64,000 bases of DNA from Rhodoferax sp. (GCF_030646845.1 NZ_JAUSLE010000007.1:124001-188000), one strand, 5' to 3'. Positions 17,786-26,508 are shown, counted from the first letter of the stretch. Program-made: numbers and translations. The notes: generated by a model from the letters alone, not told the origin.

Positions 17786-18496
17786 CTAACGCCGCACCGG
17801 CGCCGCCCCAAGCAACTCACACAACTCGTTCAGCGATGCAACCGTTTCGTGCGGCTCGCGGTCATGCGTCCACGCATCGTCGCTGCGGTTGACCCACACC
17901 GTCTGCATGCCGGCGCCCAAAGCCCCCAGCACGTCCAGCGCGGCATCGTCGCCCACATGCAGCACCTCGTCTGCAGCAACACCAGCGGTGCCGGCGGCAG
18001 CATGGAAGATGCGCGGGTCGGGCTTGCCGACGCCCAGCTCATGGGCGCTCACGCTGGCATGAAAATGCGAACCAATACCTACCCTGGCCACGTCAGCATT
18101 GCCGTTGGATACCGCCACCAGGGGAAAGCGCTGCGCCAGAAAAACCAGGGCAGGCAAGGCATCGGCGTAAAACTCAACCTTCATGCGCTGGGCCAGAAAA
18201 ACTTCGAATGCGGGTTCCGCCAGCCGGGTGTCCTCGTTTGAGCGCTGCAGCGCCAGACGTATCAACTCCCGGCGCTGAAAACTCATATCGTGCGCCATCT
18301 CAGGGCGTGTGCGCACCACGTGCTCACGCAGCGCCAGACGCGTTTCAGCATCAGCCACAAGCGCAGCGGCCACTGGCGCGCGCTGCACCAGCCAGGCGGC
18401 CAGCGTACTCTCCGCTTTCGCAATGGTGGGCCAGATCGGCCACAGGGTGTCGTCCAGGTCGAGGGTTATTGCCCTGATTTTTGAAATATCCAGCAT
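17786..18496 (-). CDS. HAD-superfamily hydrolase
   Basis: 236 aa. Motif I is LDLDDTLW (nucleophile Asp13, acid/base Asp15), motif II VSNG, motif III GKPDPRIF and motif IV HVGDDAALDVLGA, all in order. It is a small-molecule phosphatase of the YjjG/Gph-like group by appearance; substrate unknown. The start at 18496 (MLDISKIRAI) is placed next to motif I; the open frame extends further upstream only by overlapping hemH. It is divergent from hemH with just 19 bases between the two start codons. Confidence 0.88.
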   Translation of the reverse strand: MLDISKIRAITLDLDDTLWPIWPTIAKAESTLAAWLVQRAPVAAALVADAETRLALREHVVRTRPEMAHDMSFQRRELIRLALQRSNEDTRLAEPAFEVFLAQRMKVEFYADALPALVFLAQRFPLVAVSNGNADVARVGIGSHFHASVSAHELGVGKPDPRIFHAAAGTAGVAADEVLHVGDDAALDVLGALGAGMQTVWVNRSDDAWTHDREPHETVASLNELCELLGAAPVRR

Positions 18497-18515
18497 AGGT
18501 GCGGGAGAATAGCGC

Positions 18516-19625
18516 ATGACTTTATTCAAGCCGGGCCCCTTCGCCAAAGAACCCCCCTTCAAACATGGCCAGGTGCCGCGCACTGCCGTCCTGTTCTGCA
18601 ACCTGGGCACGCCCGACACGCCCAGCACCGCCGGCGTGCGGCGGTTTCTACGCGAATTCCTGAGTGATCCGCGCGTCGTCGAAATCCCGCGCCTGGTCTG
18701 GCTGGCAATCCTGCACGGCATCATCCTGCGGGTGCGGCCCGCCAAATCAGCCGCCAAGTACGCCAGCATCTGGACGCCTGAGGGCTCGCCCCTGAAGGTG
18801 TGGACTGAAAAACAGGCCAAGCTGCTGCAGGGCTGGCTGGCCCAGCGCGGGCATGACGTGCAGGTGCGCTACGCCATGCGCTACGGCAGCACCTCCATCG
18901 CCTCTCAGCTCGATGCGCTCAAAACCGAAGGCGTGACGCGCGTGCTGATTCTGCCGGCCTACCCGCAGTATTCTGGTACCACCACGGCCAGCCTGTTCGA
19001 CGCGGTGTACGCCTGGGCTGGCAAGGTGCGCAACCTCCCCGAGCTGCGGTTTGTCAACCGCTACCACGACGATCCGGGCTACATCAAGGCGCTGGCCCAG
19101 AGCATCAGCCGCTACTGGAAGGCGCATGGGCGTCCCGATCAGCTGGTGATGAGCTTTCACGGTGTGCCCGAACGCACGCTGCACCTGGGCGACCCCTACC
19201 ACTGCGAGTGCTTCAAGACCGCACGGCTACTGGCCGAACAACTGGGCTTGACCCGGGAGCAGTTCAAGGTGACGTTTCAGTCGCGCCTGGGCCGTGCCAA
19301 ATGGCTGCAGCCCTATACCGAGCCCACCCTGATTGCGATGGGCCAGGGGGGCGTCAAGCGTGTCGATGTCGTGTGCCCCGGCTTCACCAGCGACTGCCTG
19401 GAGACGCTGGAAGAAATCGCCATGGAAGGCCGCCACGCGTTCCTGACCGCCGGCGGCAAGGAGTTTCACTACATCCCTTGTCTGAACGATGACGCCGCGT
19501 GGATCACGGCTCTTTGTGACGTAGCGCAGCAGCACCTGGCCGGCTGGCCGACGCAGGCCGTGCCCGACGCGCAGGCACTGGCAGCGTCACGCGCTGCGGC
19601 GCTGGCGTTGGGGGCCAGTCAATAA
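18516..19625 (+). CDS. hemH: Ferrochelatase
   Basis: 369 aa. Inserts ferrous iron into protoporphyrin IX, the last step of heme synthesis. Family signatures include [12 protein letters not shown] at the N-terminus, the catalytic-histidine motif [17 protein letters not shown], and [18 protein letters not shown] in the second half. GGGAG lies nine bases before the ATG. Its promoter must lie within or very near the divergent HAD gene, since only 19 bases separate the starts. The Ala-rich C-terminal tail is not conserved in the family. Confidence 0.96.
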   Translation: MTLFKPGPFAKEPPFKHGQVPRTAVLFCNLGTPDTPSTAGVRRFLREFLSDPRVVEIPRLVWLAILHGIILRVRPAKSAAKYASIWTPEGSPLKVWTEKQAKLLQGWLAQRGHDVQVRYAMRYGSTSIASQLDALKTEGVTRVLILPAYPQYSGTTTASLFDAVYAWAGKVRNLPELRFVNRYHDDPGYIKALAQSISRYWKAHGRPDQLVMSFHGVPERTLHLGDPYHCECFKTARLLAEQLGLTREQFKVTFQSRLGRAKWLQPYTEPTLIAMGQGGVKRVDVVCPGFTSDCLETLEEIAMEGRHAFLTAGGKEFHYIPCLNDDAAWITALCDVAQQHLAGWPTQAVPDAQALAASRAAALALGASQ

Positions 19626-19642
19626 GCCTGGAAGCACTTATA

Positions 19643-19689
19643 GCTATCGTTTGTATAGCTATAAAGCCATATTCTACGTGGGCTATAGG
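19643..19689 (+). repeat. Dispersed palindromic repeat, copy R2
   Basis: GCTAT(N7)ATAGC (19643-19659), a linker ending TATTCTACGTG, then GGGCTATAGG. It lies in the 182-base gap after hemH, which otherwise shows only AT-rich sequence. The linker shares TATTCTACGTGGGCTA with copy R3 at 26461. Confidence 0.6.
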
Positions 19690-19807
19690 TCGATTCTATA
19701 TATAGACGCAGCGTTTCAGCGGAACACCGACGACCGCTTGCTGACGGCAAGCCCGAGCTACTTTAACGGTGTCGATTGGGTCACCGTTCTGGGCCCACCT
19801 GTCAGGA

Positions 19808-20278
19808 TCAGTGCTTGGCCGGACCAGTCGCCCTGGCTGCCGCGTCAAAGCCACCCTTACTTTTCCACTCGGCAAATCCGCCCTGCAGGATGCGAACGTT
19901 CTCGTATCCGGCCACACGCAGCGCAAAGCCGGCCTGCGCCGACAGCGTGCCGGTGTTGCAGTAGATCAGCACCGGTTTGTCTTTCGGAATCACCTTGCGC
20001 TGCGCCAGCACCTGCCGCCATTCGATATTGCTTGCGCCCGGGATGTGTTCCTTGCCGAACTGCGCCTTGTCGCGCGCATCGATGACAAAGAAACGCTTCC
20101 AGTCGTCCTTCGGTATCTGCTCGGGGAAGATGGTGGCGCCGCCGTAATCAACGAACTCCAGATAGGCCTCCATCGCGTTGATGACGGCCTGGGTATCGTC
20201 GGCACGGGCCGGCAGGCTGGCCGCGCCCAGCAGCGCCGCAGCCAGAGTGATCGTGAGCAGTTTCTTCATGGTTTTCAT
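19808..20278 (-). CDS. Periplasmic rhodanese-domain protein
   Basis: 156 aa with a cleavable signal peptide (about residues 1-26, ending PARADD) and one rhodanese domain. The active-site loop is YCNTGTLSA with Cys107, the residue that carries the sulfane sulfur. The start at 20278 has GAAAG upstream; an in-frame ATG three codons later is possible. It is the last gene of the sulfur operon, 19 bases after the MFS gene. Probable role: sulfur transfer or sulfane-sulfur handling in the periplasm, inferred from domain and context. Confidence 0.85.
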   Translation of the reverse strand: MKTMKKLLTITLAAALLGAASLPARADDTQAVINAMEAYLEFVDYGGATIFPEQIPKDDWKRFFVIDARDKAQFGKEHIPGASNIEWRQVLAQRKVIPKDKPVLIYCNTGTLSAQAGFALRVAGYENVRILQGGFAEWKSKGGFDAAARATGPAKH

Positions 20279-20297
20279 TTCTTTCAAGTGAATCAGT

Positions 20298-21587
20298 TCA
20301 TGCAGGGTTGAGCCGCGGATGGGTTTCCTCACCGAGCAGCCACAGCAAGGCACCCGACAAGAACATGGAGATGGCAACGAACCAGAATGCCGCTTCGACC
20401 GAGCCGCTGAAATGCGCCGCGATACCCAGTCCGAGCGCACCGACGCCATAACCAAGGTCACGCCAGAAGCGGTAGATGCCGATGGCCGAACCGCGCCAGT
20501 TGGGATGAGAGATGTCGGCCACGGCAGCAGAGAGGTTCGGGTACAGCAATGCCATGCCGAAGCCGGAGATGGCAGCGGAGAATGACCACCATGCCATACC
20601 TTCATGCAACATCATCATCGCCACGCCCGTACCGCAGATCCACATCCCCCACACGTTGGGCTTGTGGCGACCGATGTGGTCAGACAGTCTGCCGGTGAAA
20701 AATTGTGATCCACCCCAGACGAATCCATAGATGCCAACGACCCAGGCGATGTCGGGCAGACTCAGCCCGTGCTGGTAGAGGAACACCGGATAGAACACCC
20801 AGACCAGCGCGTCGACAAATTTTTCCACCAGCCCAGCCTGGCTGATGGCGGCCAGACGCTTGTCGCGCCACGACACGAGCGCGAACACTTCCCACGTCGT
20901 CGGCCTGGCACTGATGTTGGTCGGGTAGCGCGGCTTCATACCTGTTGAAGATGCGGAGCTGTGCCTGGCCGCTTCCAGTTTGGCCCAGGGCAAGGTGTCC
21001 TTGACCCACAGCGCGGTCAGCAGAATGGCGAGTAGCACGGTCGTCATACCGAACACCAGCAATCCAGTACGCGCACCGAGCAGGGTTGCCAGATAGGCGG
21101 TGATGATGCCGGCCAGCGCCAGTCCCACGTAGCCGGCGAATTCGTTCAGGCCGATGGTCAGGCCGCGCTGGTCGGGGCGGGTGATGTCCAGCTTGGACGT
21201 CTGCGTCATTGACCAGGTCAAGCCTTGGTTGATGCCGAGCAAGACGGTGGCGGCCACGATCCATGCCCACGAAGGCGCAAAATAAACCAGCAACGGGATA
21301 GGCAGTGCCGCAATCCAGCCCAGCAGCAAGACCTTCTTGCGACCAATGCGTTCCGACAGTCGCCCGGCAACGAAATTCAGTGTGCCTTTAACCAGGCCAA
21401 AAGCCACCACGAAAGCAGTGAGCAACATGAAAGAGTTTTTCGGCACGCCGAATTCGGATTCGGACAGTGCTGGCACCACCGTGCGCATCATGCCGATGGT
21501 GAAACCCACCAGCATGACTTGCAGCAGTTGATGCAGGAACTGATCGAGATTGGCGCGTATGCCATGCGTCGGGTGGTCGTGCGTCAT
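20298..21587 (-). CDS. MFS transporter in the sulfur operon
   Basis: 429 aa, with about 12 predicted membrane segments and the MFS loop pattern (GRLSERIGRKKVLLLG between segments 2 and 3, GRLSDHIGRHKPNVWG in the second half). It begins 2 bases after the metallo-beta-lactamase stop codon, so the two are translationally linked. Genes of this class recur beside rhodanese and DsrE genes. Export of a sulfur compound such as sulfite or thiosulfate is a reasonable inference but is not shown by sequence. Confidence 0.88.
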   Translation of the reverse strand: MTHDHPTHGIRANLDQFLHQLLQVMLVGFTIGMMRTVVPALSESEFGVPKNSFMLLTAFVVAFGLVKGTLNFVAGRLSERIGRKKVLLLGWIAALPIPLLVYFAPSWAWIVAATVLLGINQGLTWSMTQTSKLDITRPDQRGLTIGLNEFAGYVGLALAGIITAYLATLLGARTGLLVFGMTTVLLAILLTALWVKDTLPWAKLEAARHSSASSTGMKPRYPTNISARPTTWEVFALVSWRDKRLAAISQAGLVEKFVDALVWVFYPVFLYQHGLSLPDIAWVVGIYGFVWGGSQFFTGRLSDHIGRHKPNVWGMWICGTGVAMMMLHEGMAWWSFSAAISGFGMALLYPNLSAAVADISHPNWRGSAIGIYRFWRDLGYGVGALGLGIAAHFSGSVEAAFWFVAISMFLSGALLWLLGEETHPRLNPA

Positions 21588-21589
21588 CG

Positions 21590-22321
21590 TCAGGCTGCGA
21601 TGTTCGCCGCGACCATCCTGTCCATCTCGGCAGGGCGCGGCGGAATTTCCTTGAGCAGGTTTTCGACGAAAGCTTCCTTGCTCATCGACAAGCCCGAGTT
21701 CCAGCGCTTCTCAAAGCCGATGGTCGAACTCGGTTTGCCGGATAGCCCCACACCGCAAACGCTGCCCGCCTGATGGCCGGGAAATATTTCGACTTCGTTG
21801 GACAAATGTAGCAACCTGGAATGGATGCTGTCGTAAAGCTGTGCGGACATTTCCCGCTCGCGACCCAGTAAATCGGGGCGGCCTATGGAGCCGACGAACA
21901 GCGTATCGCCCGTGAGCACGAACCAGGGCAACTCCCCACGACGCCTGTCAGTCACCAGCAGGCAGATGCTGTCTGGCGTATGGCCGGGCGTATGCAGCAC
22001 TTCGACATTGACGTTGCCGAGGTCAAGCGACTGACCGTCGCGCAATGGTTCAAACTCGAACTTGACAAAACCTTTGTCCGATTCGTGCAGGCAATACGGT
22101 GCACCGACCATCTGCGCGAGTTTTCTGCCGCCGGAGTAATGGTCGGCATGGACGTGGGTATCGATCACGTAATTGATGGTGACGTTCGCCTTTTCCGCCT
22201 CCTCGATGTACCACTCCTCATCGCCGGCGACGACATCCACCGCCATGGACTTGCCCATGGTGCCGCAGCCAAAAAAATAGGACAGTGAAGACTCTTTAGT
22301 TGCCAGTTGTTTGAAAAACAT
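21590..22321 (-). CDS. ETHE1-like metallo-beta-lactamase (persulfide dioxygenase/glyoxalase II family)
   Basis: 243 aa. The metal site motif THVHADH gives His56, His58, Asp60 and His61, with His114 in TPGHT. TGDTLFVGSIGRPDL and a late FPGHQAGSVCG histidine complete the fold. The layout resembles ETHE1-type persulfide dioxygenases, which oxidise glutathione persulfide to sulfite, more than glyoxalase II. Context with rhodanese and DsrE genes supports this. The start at 22321 (MFFKQLATKE) is 17 bases after the DsrE gene. The substrate is inferred. Confidence 0.85.
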   Translation of the reverse strand: MFFKQLATKESSLSYFFGCGTMGKSMAVDVVAGDEEWYIEEAEKANVTINYVIDTHVHADHYSGGRKLAQMVGAPYCLHESDKGFVKFEFEPLRDGQSLDLGNVNVEVLHTPGHTPDSICLLVTDRRRGELPWFVLTGDTLFVGSIGRPDLLGREREMSAQLYDSIHSRLLHLSNEVEIFPGHQAGSVCGVGLSGKPSSTIGFEKRWNSGLSMSKEAFVENLLKEIPPRPAEMDRMVAANIAA

Positions 22322-22338
22322 TGCGCGCTCCCAAAACC

Positions 22339-22689
22339 TTAAAAAACCAGGACCTTGTCGGCTTCCACCGTCCAGTCGGCGAGCTGCGCCAGCGTCGAGC
22401 GCTTGGCACCCTCGATCACTTCCGACTCGGCGATGCCACGTGCGTCCATGCAGGTGCCGCACAGCGCGACTTCGCCGTTGCGCAGGACCTTGCCGAGCAT
22501 CAACTGAATGTTGTAGTAACCCTCGGGCACTTTCTGTCCAGCCTTGGCGCACCCGACTGCGTCGGCCAGCAAAAACAGGCGCACATGCTGACCCTCCTTG
22601 CTGGCAAGTGCGCCGGCCAGACGCAGCGCGTTGTAGGCGCGCTCGTTGCCGTAAGGCGCGTCGTTCAGGATAAAGAGCAGGGAACTCAT
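22339..22689 (-). CDS. DsrE/DsrF-family sulfur-relay protein
   Basis: 116 aa single-domain DsrE fold protein. Cysteines are Cys47 and a CGTC pair (Cys77, Cys80) in ALCGTCMDARG, the position where related proteins bind persulfide. An AAGGAGG Shine-Dalgarno is eight bases before the ATG at 22689. It sits between the ArsR-rhodanese regulator (28-base gap) and the metallo-beta-lactamase gene. Likely a cytoplasmic sulfur carrier; partner not identifiable. Confidence 0.88.
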   Translation of the reverse strand: MSSLLFILNDAPYGNERAYNALRLAGALASKEGQHVRLFLLADAVGCAKAGQKVPEGYYNIQLMLGKVLRNGEVALCGTCMDARGIAESEVIEGAKRSTLAQLADWTVEADKVLVF

Positions 22690-22717
22690 GGCTTGCCTCC
22701 TTGAGAGAGTGACGGAT

Positions 22718-23389
22718 TTATTGCGGGGTCGAGGCCTGCACCGGCAGCCCAGCGGCCTGCCACTCGCTGACGCCGTCAAAGATCTTGCTGACCCGATAGC
22801 CCTTGGCTGCCAGCAAAGCCACGGCTTCGTCAGACAGCAAACAGAAGGGGCCGCGGCAATAGGCAACGATGTCCTTGTCGGTTGGCAGTTCGGCGAGCCG
22901 TTTTTCGATCTCGGCCACGGGCATCGAGCGGGCAAAAGGCAGATGCGCCGCCTCGTACTCGGCTTGTGGACGAACGTCGATGACGATGACGTTGCCCCGC
23001 CTGGCCTGTTCCAGCAGGGCCTCACGGCCGATTGAGGCGAGCTTGGCCGGATCCGCCACCATCTGGTCCAGCGCCAGCCTCAACTCCAGCAAATGCTCTT
23101 CGGCCACCTGCCGCAAGGTGACCCAGAGGCCCGCCACGTCACCGCCGGTAAGCCGATAGATCACGTACTTGCCCTCGCGACGGGAGGTGACCAGACGCGC
23201 ATCCCTCAACGACTTCAGATGGGCGCTGATGAGCTTGATGTCGGCCGACAACTCGGTTGCCAGCACCTCGACGTTTTTTTCGCCCTGGGCCAGCAAGTCC
23301 AGGAGCTCCAGCCGCTTCGGGCTGGAAACAGCCTTGCCGATGCGGGCAACTTGTTCGTACAGCAGATCTTTCAGGGTTCTTTTTTCCAT
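22718..23389 (-). CDS. ArsR/SmtB-type regulator fused to a rhodanese domain
   Basis: 223 aa. The ArsR winged helix-turn-helix occupies about residues 10-85 (SPKRLELLDLLAQGEKNVEVL, then the recognition region ISAHLKSLRDARLV). A rhodanese domain covers about 120-220, with active-site loop AYCRGPFCLLSD. The only two cysteines in the whole protein are Cys178 and Cys183, both in that loop; the metal or thiol cysteines of classical ArsR proteins are absent. It is first in the sulfur operon and likely autorepresses it. Sensing by the rhodanese loop is inference. Confidence 0.92.
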   Translation of the reverse strand: MEKRTLKDLLYEQVARIGKAVSSPKRLELLDLLAQGEKNVEVLATELSADIKLISAHLKSLRDARLVTSRREGKYVIYRLTGGDVAGLWVTLRQVAEEHLLELRLALDQMVADPAKLASIGREALLEQARRGNVIVIDVRPQAEYEAAHLPFARSMPVAEIEKRLAELPTDKDIVAYCRGPFCLLSDEAVALLAAKGYRVSKIFDGVSEWQAAGLPVQASTPQ

Positions 23390-23394
23390 TCGCT

Positions 23395-23424
23395 CATTCT
23401 AATGATAAAACGAATGATAGACAA
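23395..23424 (-). promoter_or_regulatory. Promoter and operator of the sulfur operon
   Basis: Minus strand TTGTCT (23424-23419), 17 bases, TAGAAT (23401-23396; 5/6 match to the -10 consensus). An inverted repeat CATTC(N12)GAATG (23395-23416) covers the -10 box and most of the spacer, and AATGATA recurs at 23401 and 23413. The predicted transcription start falls at or next to the ATG at 23389, suggesting a leaderless or very short leader mRNA. Confidence 0.5.
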
Positions 23425-23449
23425 TAGGCGTTGGCATTGCCCTTACGCA

Positions 23450-25069
23450 TTAGCGCAGGATCATCTTCATCGCCTCCACCAGCGCGTTGGGATGCGCCAG
23501 GCCCTTGTACGTTTCGGGGATGTCATGGGCGAATCCGAACAGCGAGGCGACCGCCAGCCGCGCCGAATGAACGGAGTACTCGACGGTGTAGACCACGTCA
23601 TCGGGAATTTCACAGTACTGGCCGATGAACGCCAGATTGACCGTGCCGGCCGGCACCACCTCGGGTCGGTCGCCCCGGGCGCGCGGCATGAACTGGCTCG
23701 TCGTGTACGGCAACAGGCAGGGGATGCAGATCGAAGTCGCCAGCAGTGCCGCCATGTCGCCCTGGAACCCAAGATGGGAAAAGACCTCGACCAGGATCTC
23801 ACGCCCGTTGCATTCGGACATCTTCTTGCTCACAAAGTCGCCGGCCCGGTCCGGGAACAGGCCGTAGCCCCACCAGACAAAGACCCCTTCCGGTTGATCC
23901 GCATAGGCCGGCGGGTGGTACAGATGAAAAGTCAGGCCCCAGCTGGAGCCCTTGAGCGTCACCAGCCCGCCGCAGCCAGGCGGGCTGGCACTGAAGCGCG
24001 CCATCAGCTTGACGAACGTCTCGTCGGCGTCCGTCACCGTGAAGGTCACCCACTTGGTCTGATCGACCTGGCCGCAGAAGACGGACGGCCGACCGAACGC
24101 GGGGTCTTTTGCCGCGAGCCGCTCCCACAACGCCCATGCGCCCCCGGCCCGCTCGTTCTTCAAAGCCGGGGCCGCGCTCATCGAGCCCAGGCTGGAGTCG
24201 GCCGTCATGGAGCCGAGGGTGGCGATGACCAGATCGCTCTCCCCAACATCAATGTCGTTCGACCTGCCGTCACGAACACAGGCAATGCGCCGCACGGCCT
24301 TGCTGCCGTTGGCGGGGACGAAATGCAGGTCGGTCACCTGCACGCCGGTATCAAACTGCACGCCGCATCCCTCCAGCCAACGCAGCAGCGGCCGAATGAT
24401 GGAGTCGTAGCCGCAATACCGGGTGGACTGGATGATCTGCATCGTCTCCAGATCCGGAAAGAGTCTCAGAAAGCGCAGCAAGTAGCGCCGCAACTCGACC
24501 GCGCTGTGCCAGGTCTCGAATCCGAACATGCTGGACCACATGCGCCAGAAGTTGGTCTCGAAAAAGTGGGGCTCGAAGCACTCGTCAATGCGCCTCGCAC
24601 CCAGCACCTCCTCGGGCCGCAGCATCAATTCAATCAGGTCCACCCGGTCCTTGTTGACAAAGCCCCAGGACGAGACGTCCACGACGTTGCCGTTCTCGAC
24701 CAGGCGCGCCCGGTCGAACCACGGATCCGACAGCCAGAATTCGAAAGTGTCTTCGGTCACCGACTTGGTTGGATCGTCGAGCGACGGTATGCCCGCCAGC
24801 AGGTCGTAGGTGAGGACATAGGCCGGGCCGAACATCCGGCTGCCGCGCATCGAATACCCCTGCGCGGCCGAGCCGCTTGCGTCCAGACTGCCGCCAAGCT
24901 GCGACTGCTCAAGGATGTGGATGTTGTGTCCCGGCACGTGGCCATCGCGAATGAGGTAGGCGGCAGCGGCCAGCGAGGCAATGCCGCCGCCGACCAGGTA
25001 TGCCTGGATACCGTGACGCGCGCCGGTCGCCGGGGCCTCCTTGGCCGCCGTGTTGGTGGTGCCAGACAT
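23450..25069 (-). CDS. ohyA: Oleate hydratase family FAD protein
   Basis: 539 aa. Oleate hydratases add water to the cis-9 double bond of oleic acid to give 10-hydroxystearate, using FAD structurally. The N-terminal FAD motif is AYLVGGGIASLAAAAYLIRDG. It is followed by SLDASGSAAQGYSMRGSRMF, typical of the family, and the TRYCGYDSIIRPL segment where family members read TRYNQY. The start at 25069 has GGAG seven bases upstream. It stands alone, 60 bases from the divergently oriented end of the sulfur operon promoter region. A role in detoxifying unsaturated fatty acids is likely but inferred. Confidence 0.9.
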   Translation of the reverse strand: MSGTTNTAAKEAPATGARHGIQAYLVGGGIASLAAAAYLIRDGHVPGHNIHILEQSQLGGSLDASGSAAQGYSMRGSRMFGPAYVLTYDLLAGIPSLDDPTKSVTEDTFEFWLSDPWFDRARLVENGNVVDVSSWGFVNKDRVDLIELMLRPEEVLGARRIDECFEPHFFETNFWRMWSSMFGFETWHSAVELRRYLLRFLRLFPDLETMQIIQSTRYCGYDSIIRPLLRWLEGCGVQFDTGVQVTDLHFVPANGSKAVRRIACVRDGRSNDIDVGESDLVIATLGSMTADSSLGSMSAAPALKNERAGGAWALWERLAAKDPAFGRPSVFCGQVDQTKWVTFTVTDADETFVKLMARFSASPPGCGGLVTLKGSSWGLTFHLYHPPAYADQPEGVFVWWGYGLFPDRAGDFVSKKMSECNGREILVEVFSHLGFQGDMAALLATSICIPCLLPYTTSQFMPRARGDRPEVVPAGTVNLAFIGQYCEIPDDVVYTVEYSVHSARLAVASLFGFAHDIPETYKGLAHPNALVEAMKMILR

Positions 25070-25285
25070 GAGCATCTCCATTCGAGTTCTGGATGACCGG
25101 TATCCGGTTAGGCCCGAGACGGCAAGCTGCCCCACTGCGGATGTCAGTTTCGACCATCCGGGCGCCGGTTTTCAAGGATGAGCGATGTTGGCCAGCGCCA
25201 TTTTGCGCAATGTCAACAGCAGAGACATCTGTCTCGATTCGTTTGTCCCGGCAACCGGGATGGCGGGCCGCCGCTCAGAATTGCG
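25070..25285. other. Intergenic region upstream of oleate hydratase
   Basis: 216 bases without a convincing gene. It contains a 14-bp perfect palindrome GAGACATCTGTCTC (25222-25235), a candidate operator for a dimeric repressor, and a TTGACA on the minus strand with no good -10 partner. Nothing else recognised. Confidence 0.35.
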
Positions 25286-26326
25286 CTACAGCCATTCGCG
25301 CCATACGGCCAGGGCCACGGCCAGGATCACCGGGCCAAGGAACAGGCCGACCATGCCGAAGGCGGCGAGTCCCCCAAGCACCCCGAACAGCGCCAGGATG
25401 AACGGGATATTCCCCGCCCTGGAAAGCATCACAGGTCGCACGATGTTGTCCACCCAGGACACCACCAGACCACCCCACAGCAGCAGGCCAACACCGGCCA
25501 CCGTCTGGCCGGTGAGAAGCAACCAGACAGCGACCGATCCCCACACCAGCGGGGTACCGAAGGGAACCAGTGCCACCAGCACGGTCACCGCAGTCAGTGT
25601 GACCGGCGCAGCCACCCCGGCCACCCAATAGCCCAGGCCGGCAACCGCGCCCTGCACCAGCGCAGTCAGCAGAATGCCGTACACGACGGCACGCGTGGTA
25701 CTCGCCACCGCTTCGATATAGCCTTCGGCGCGTTCAGCCAGCCAGGCCTTGAGGATGGTGCGCGCCTGCTCCACCAGGCTCAACCCATTCAGGTAGACGA
25801 AGAACAGGGTGAACAGGGCGAACGCCAACTTGGCCAGATTCTTCCCCACCCCGCCGATCAGCGCCAGCGCCTCGGTGTCCAGTCTGCCAAACAGGGCCTT
25901 GAGTTCCGCCTTCAGGCGCGCGGGTTCGGCCAGCACAGCCTGGAGCCATGTGGCGATGTCCGGCCCGATCACCGGCAGATTGCCCACAAAAGCGGGAGCC
26001 CGCAGGCGACCGGCCGCCAGTTCCGCCGCCAGATGGTCGGCCAGTTGCCCGACATCGGCGCGCAGCAGCAACAGCAACCACAGCGTGGGCAGCACCACGA
26101 CGGCGGACATGAACAGGGTCATGCACAGCGCGGCGGGCCAGGCGCGGCCACCGAGGCTGCGCAGCAGGCGGACATACAGCGGCCAGGAGGCGAACGCGAG
26201 GATTCCCGCCCACAGCATCGCGACGACAAAAGGTGCCAGCACCACGGCCACACCGACACCCAGCAAGGCAAGAAACAGGCCCAGCAGTACCAGCCGGGTC
26301 AGGGAGCTGCCAGTCAGTTCCCGCAT
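25286..26326 (-). CDS. AI-2E family transporter (PerM-like membrane protein)
   Basis: 346 aa with about seven or eight hydrophobic segments: paired helices at the N-terminus, a central amphipathic region, and C-terminal segments including GVGLLLWGGLVVSWVDNIVRP, the best-conserved stretch of the family. Members have been linked to autoinducer-2 export or ion/proton antiport, so the name should not be taken as function. Start at 26326 (MRELTGSSL) with GGAGG ten bases upstream; the longer frame to 26428 has no such signal. Confidence 0.85.
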   Translation of the reverse strand: MRELTGSSLTRLVLLGLFLALLGVGVAVVLAPFVVAMLWAGILAFASWPLYVRLLRSLGGRAWPAALCMTLFMSAVVVLPTLWLLLLLRADVGQLADHLAAELAAGRLRAPAFVGNLPVIGPDIATWLQAVLAEPARLKAELKALFGRLDTEALALIGGVGKNLAKLAFALFTLFFVYLNGLSLVEQARTILKAWLAERAEGYIEAVASTTRAVVYGILLTALVQGAVAGLGYWVAGVAAPVTLTAVTVLVALVPFGTPLVWGSVAVWLLLTGQTVAGVGLLLWGGLVVSWVDNIVRPVMLSRAGNIPFILALFGVLGGLAAFGMVGLFLGPVILAVALAVWREWL

Positions 26327-26460
26327 GATCAGTACGCCTCCAGCCGGATTGGCTTGACGCTGGCCCGAGGGATCACCGCGAGCAGCATTGGTCTTTTCAT
26401 TGGCAGGGGCATGGCATCGTTCCGGCAAGTTGTGGTGAAGGCAGATAACACTTCACACTC

Positions 26461-26508
26461 GCTACATCTTTGATAGCATATAGCGCTTATTCTACGTGGG
26501 CTAGAGGC
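26461..26508 (+). repeat. Dispersed palindromic repeat, copy R3
   Basis: GCTACATCTTTGATAGC (26461-26477), an 18-base linker with GCGC and TATTCTACGTG, then GGGCTAGAGGC. The CTA of that last motif is the stop codon (TAG) of the Mrr-like gene on the minus strand, so the repeat overlaps its 3' end. Confidence 0.65.

Noticed and set aside
23093-25096. 667-codon plus-strand open frame
   Set aside because: Antisense to the ArsR-rhodanese and oleate hydratase genes; no recognisable domain and no ribosome binding site.
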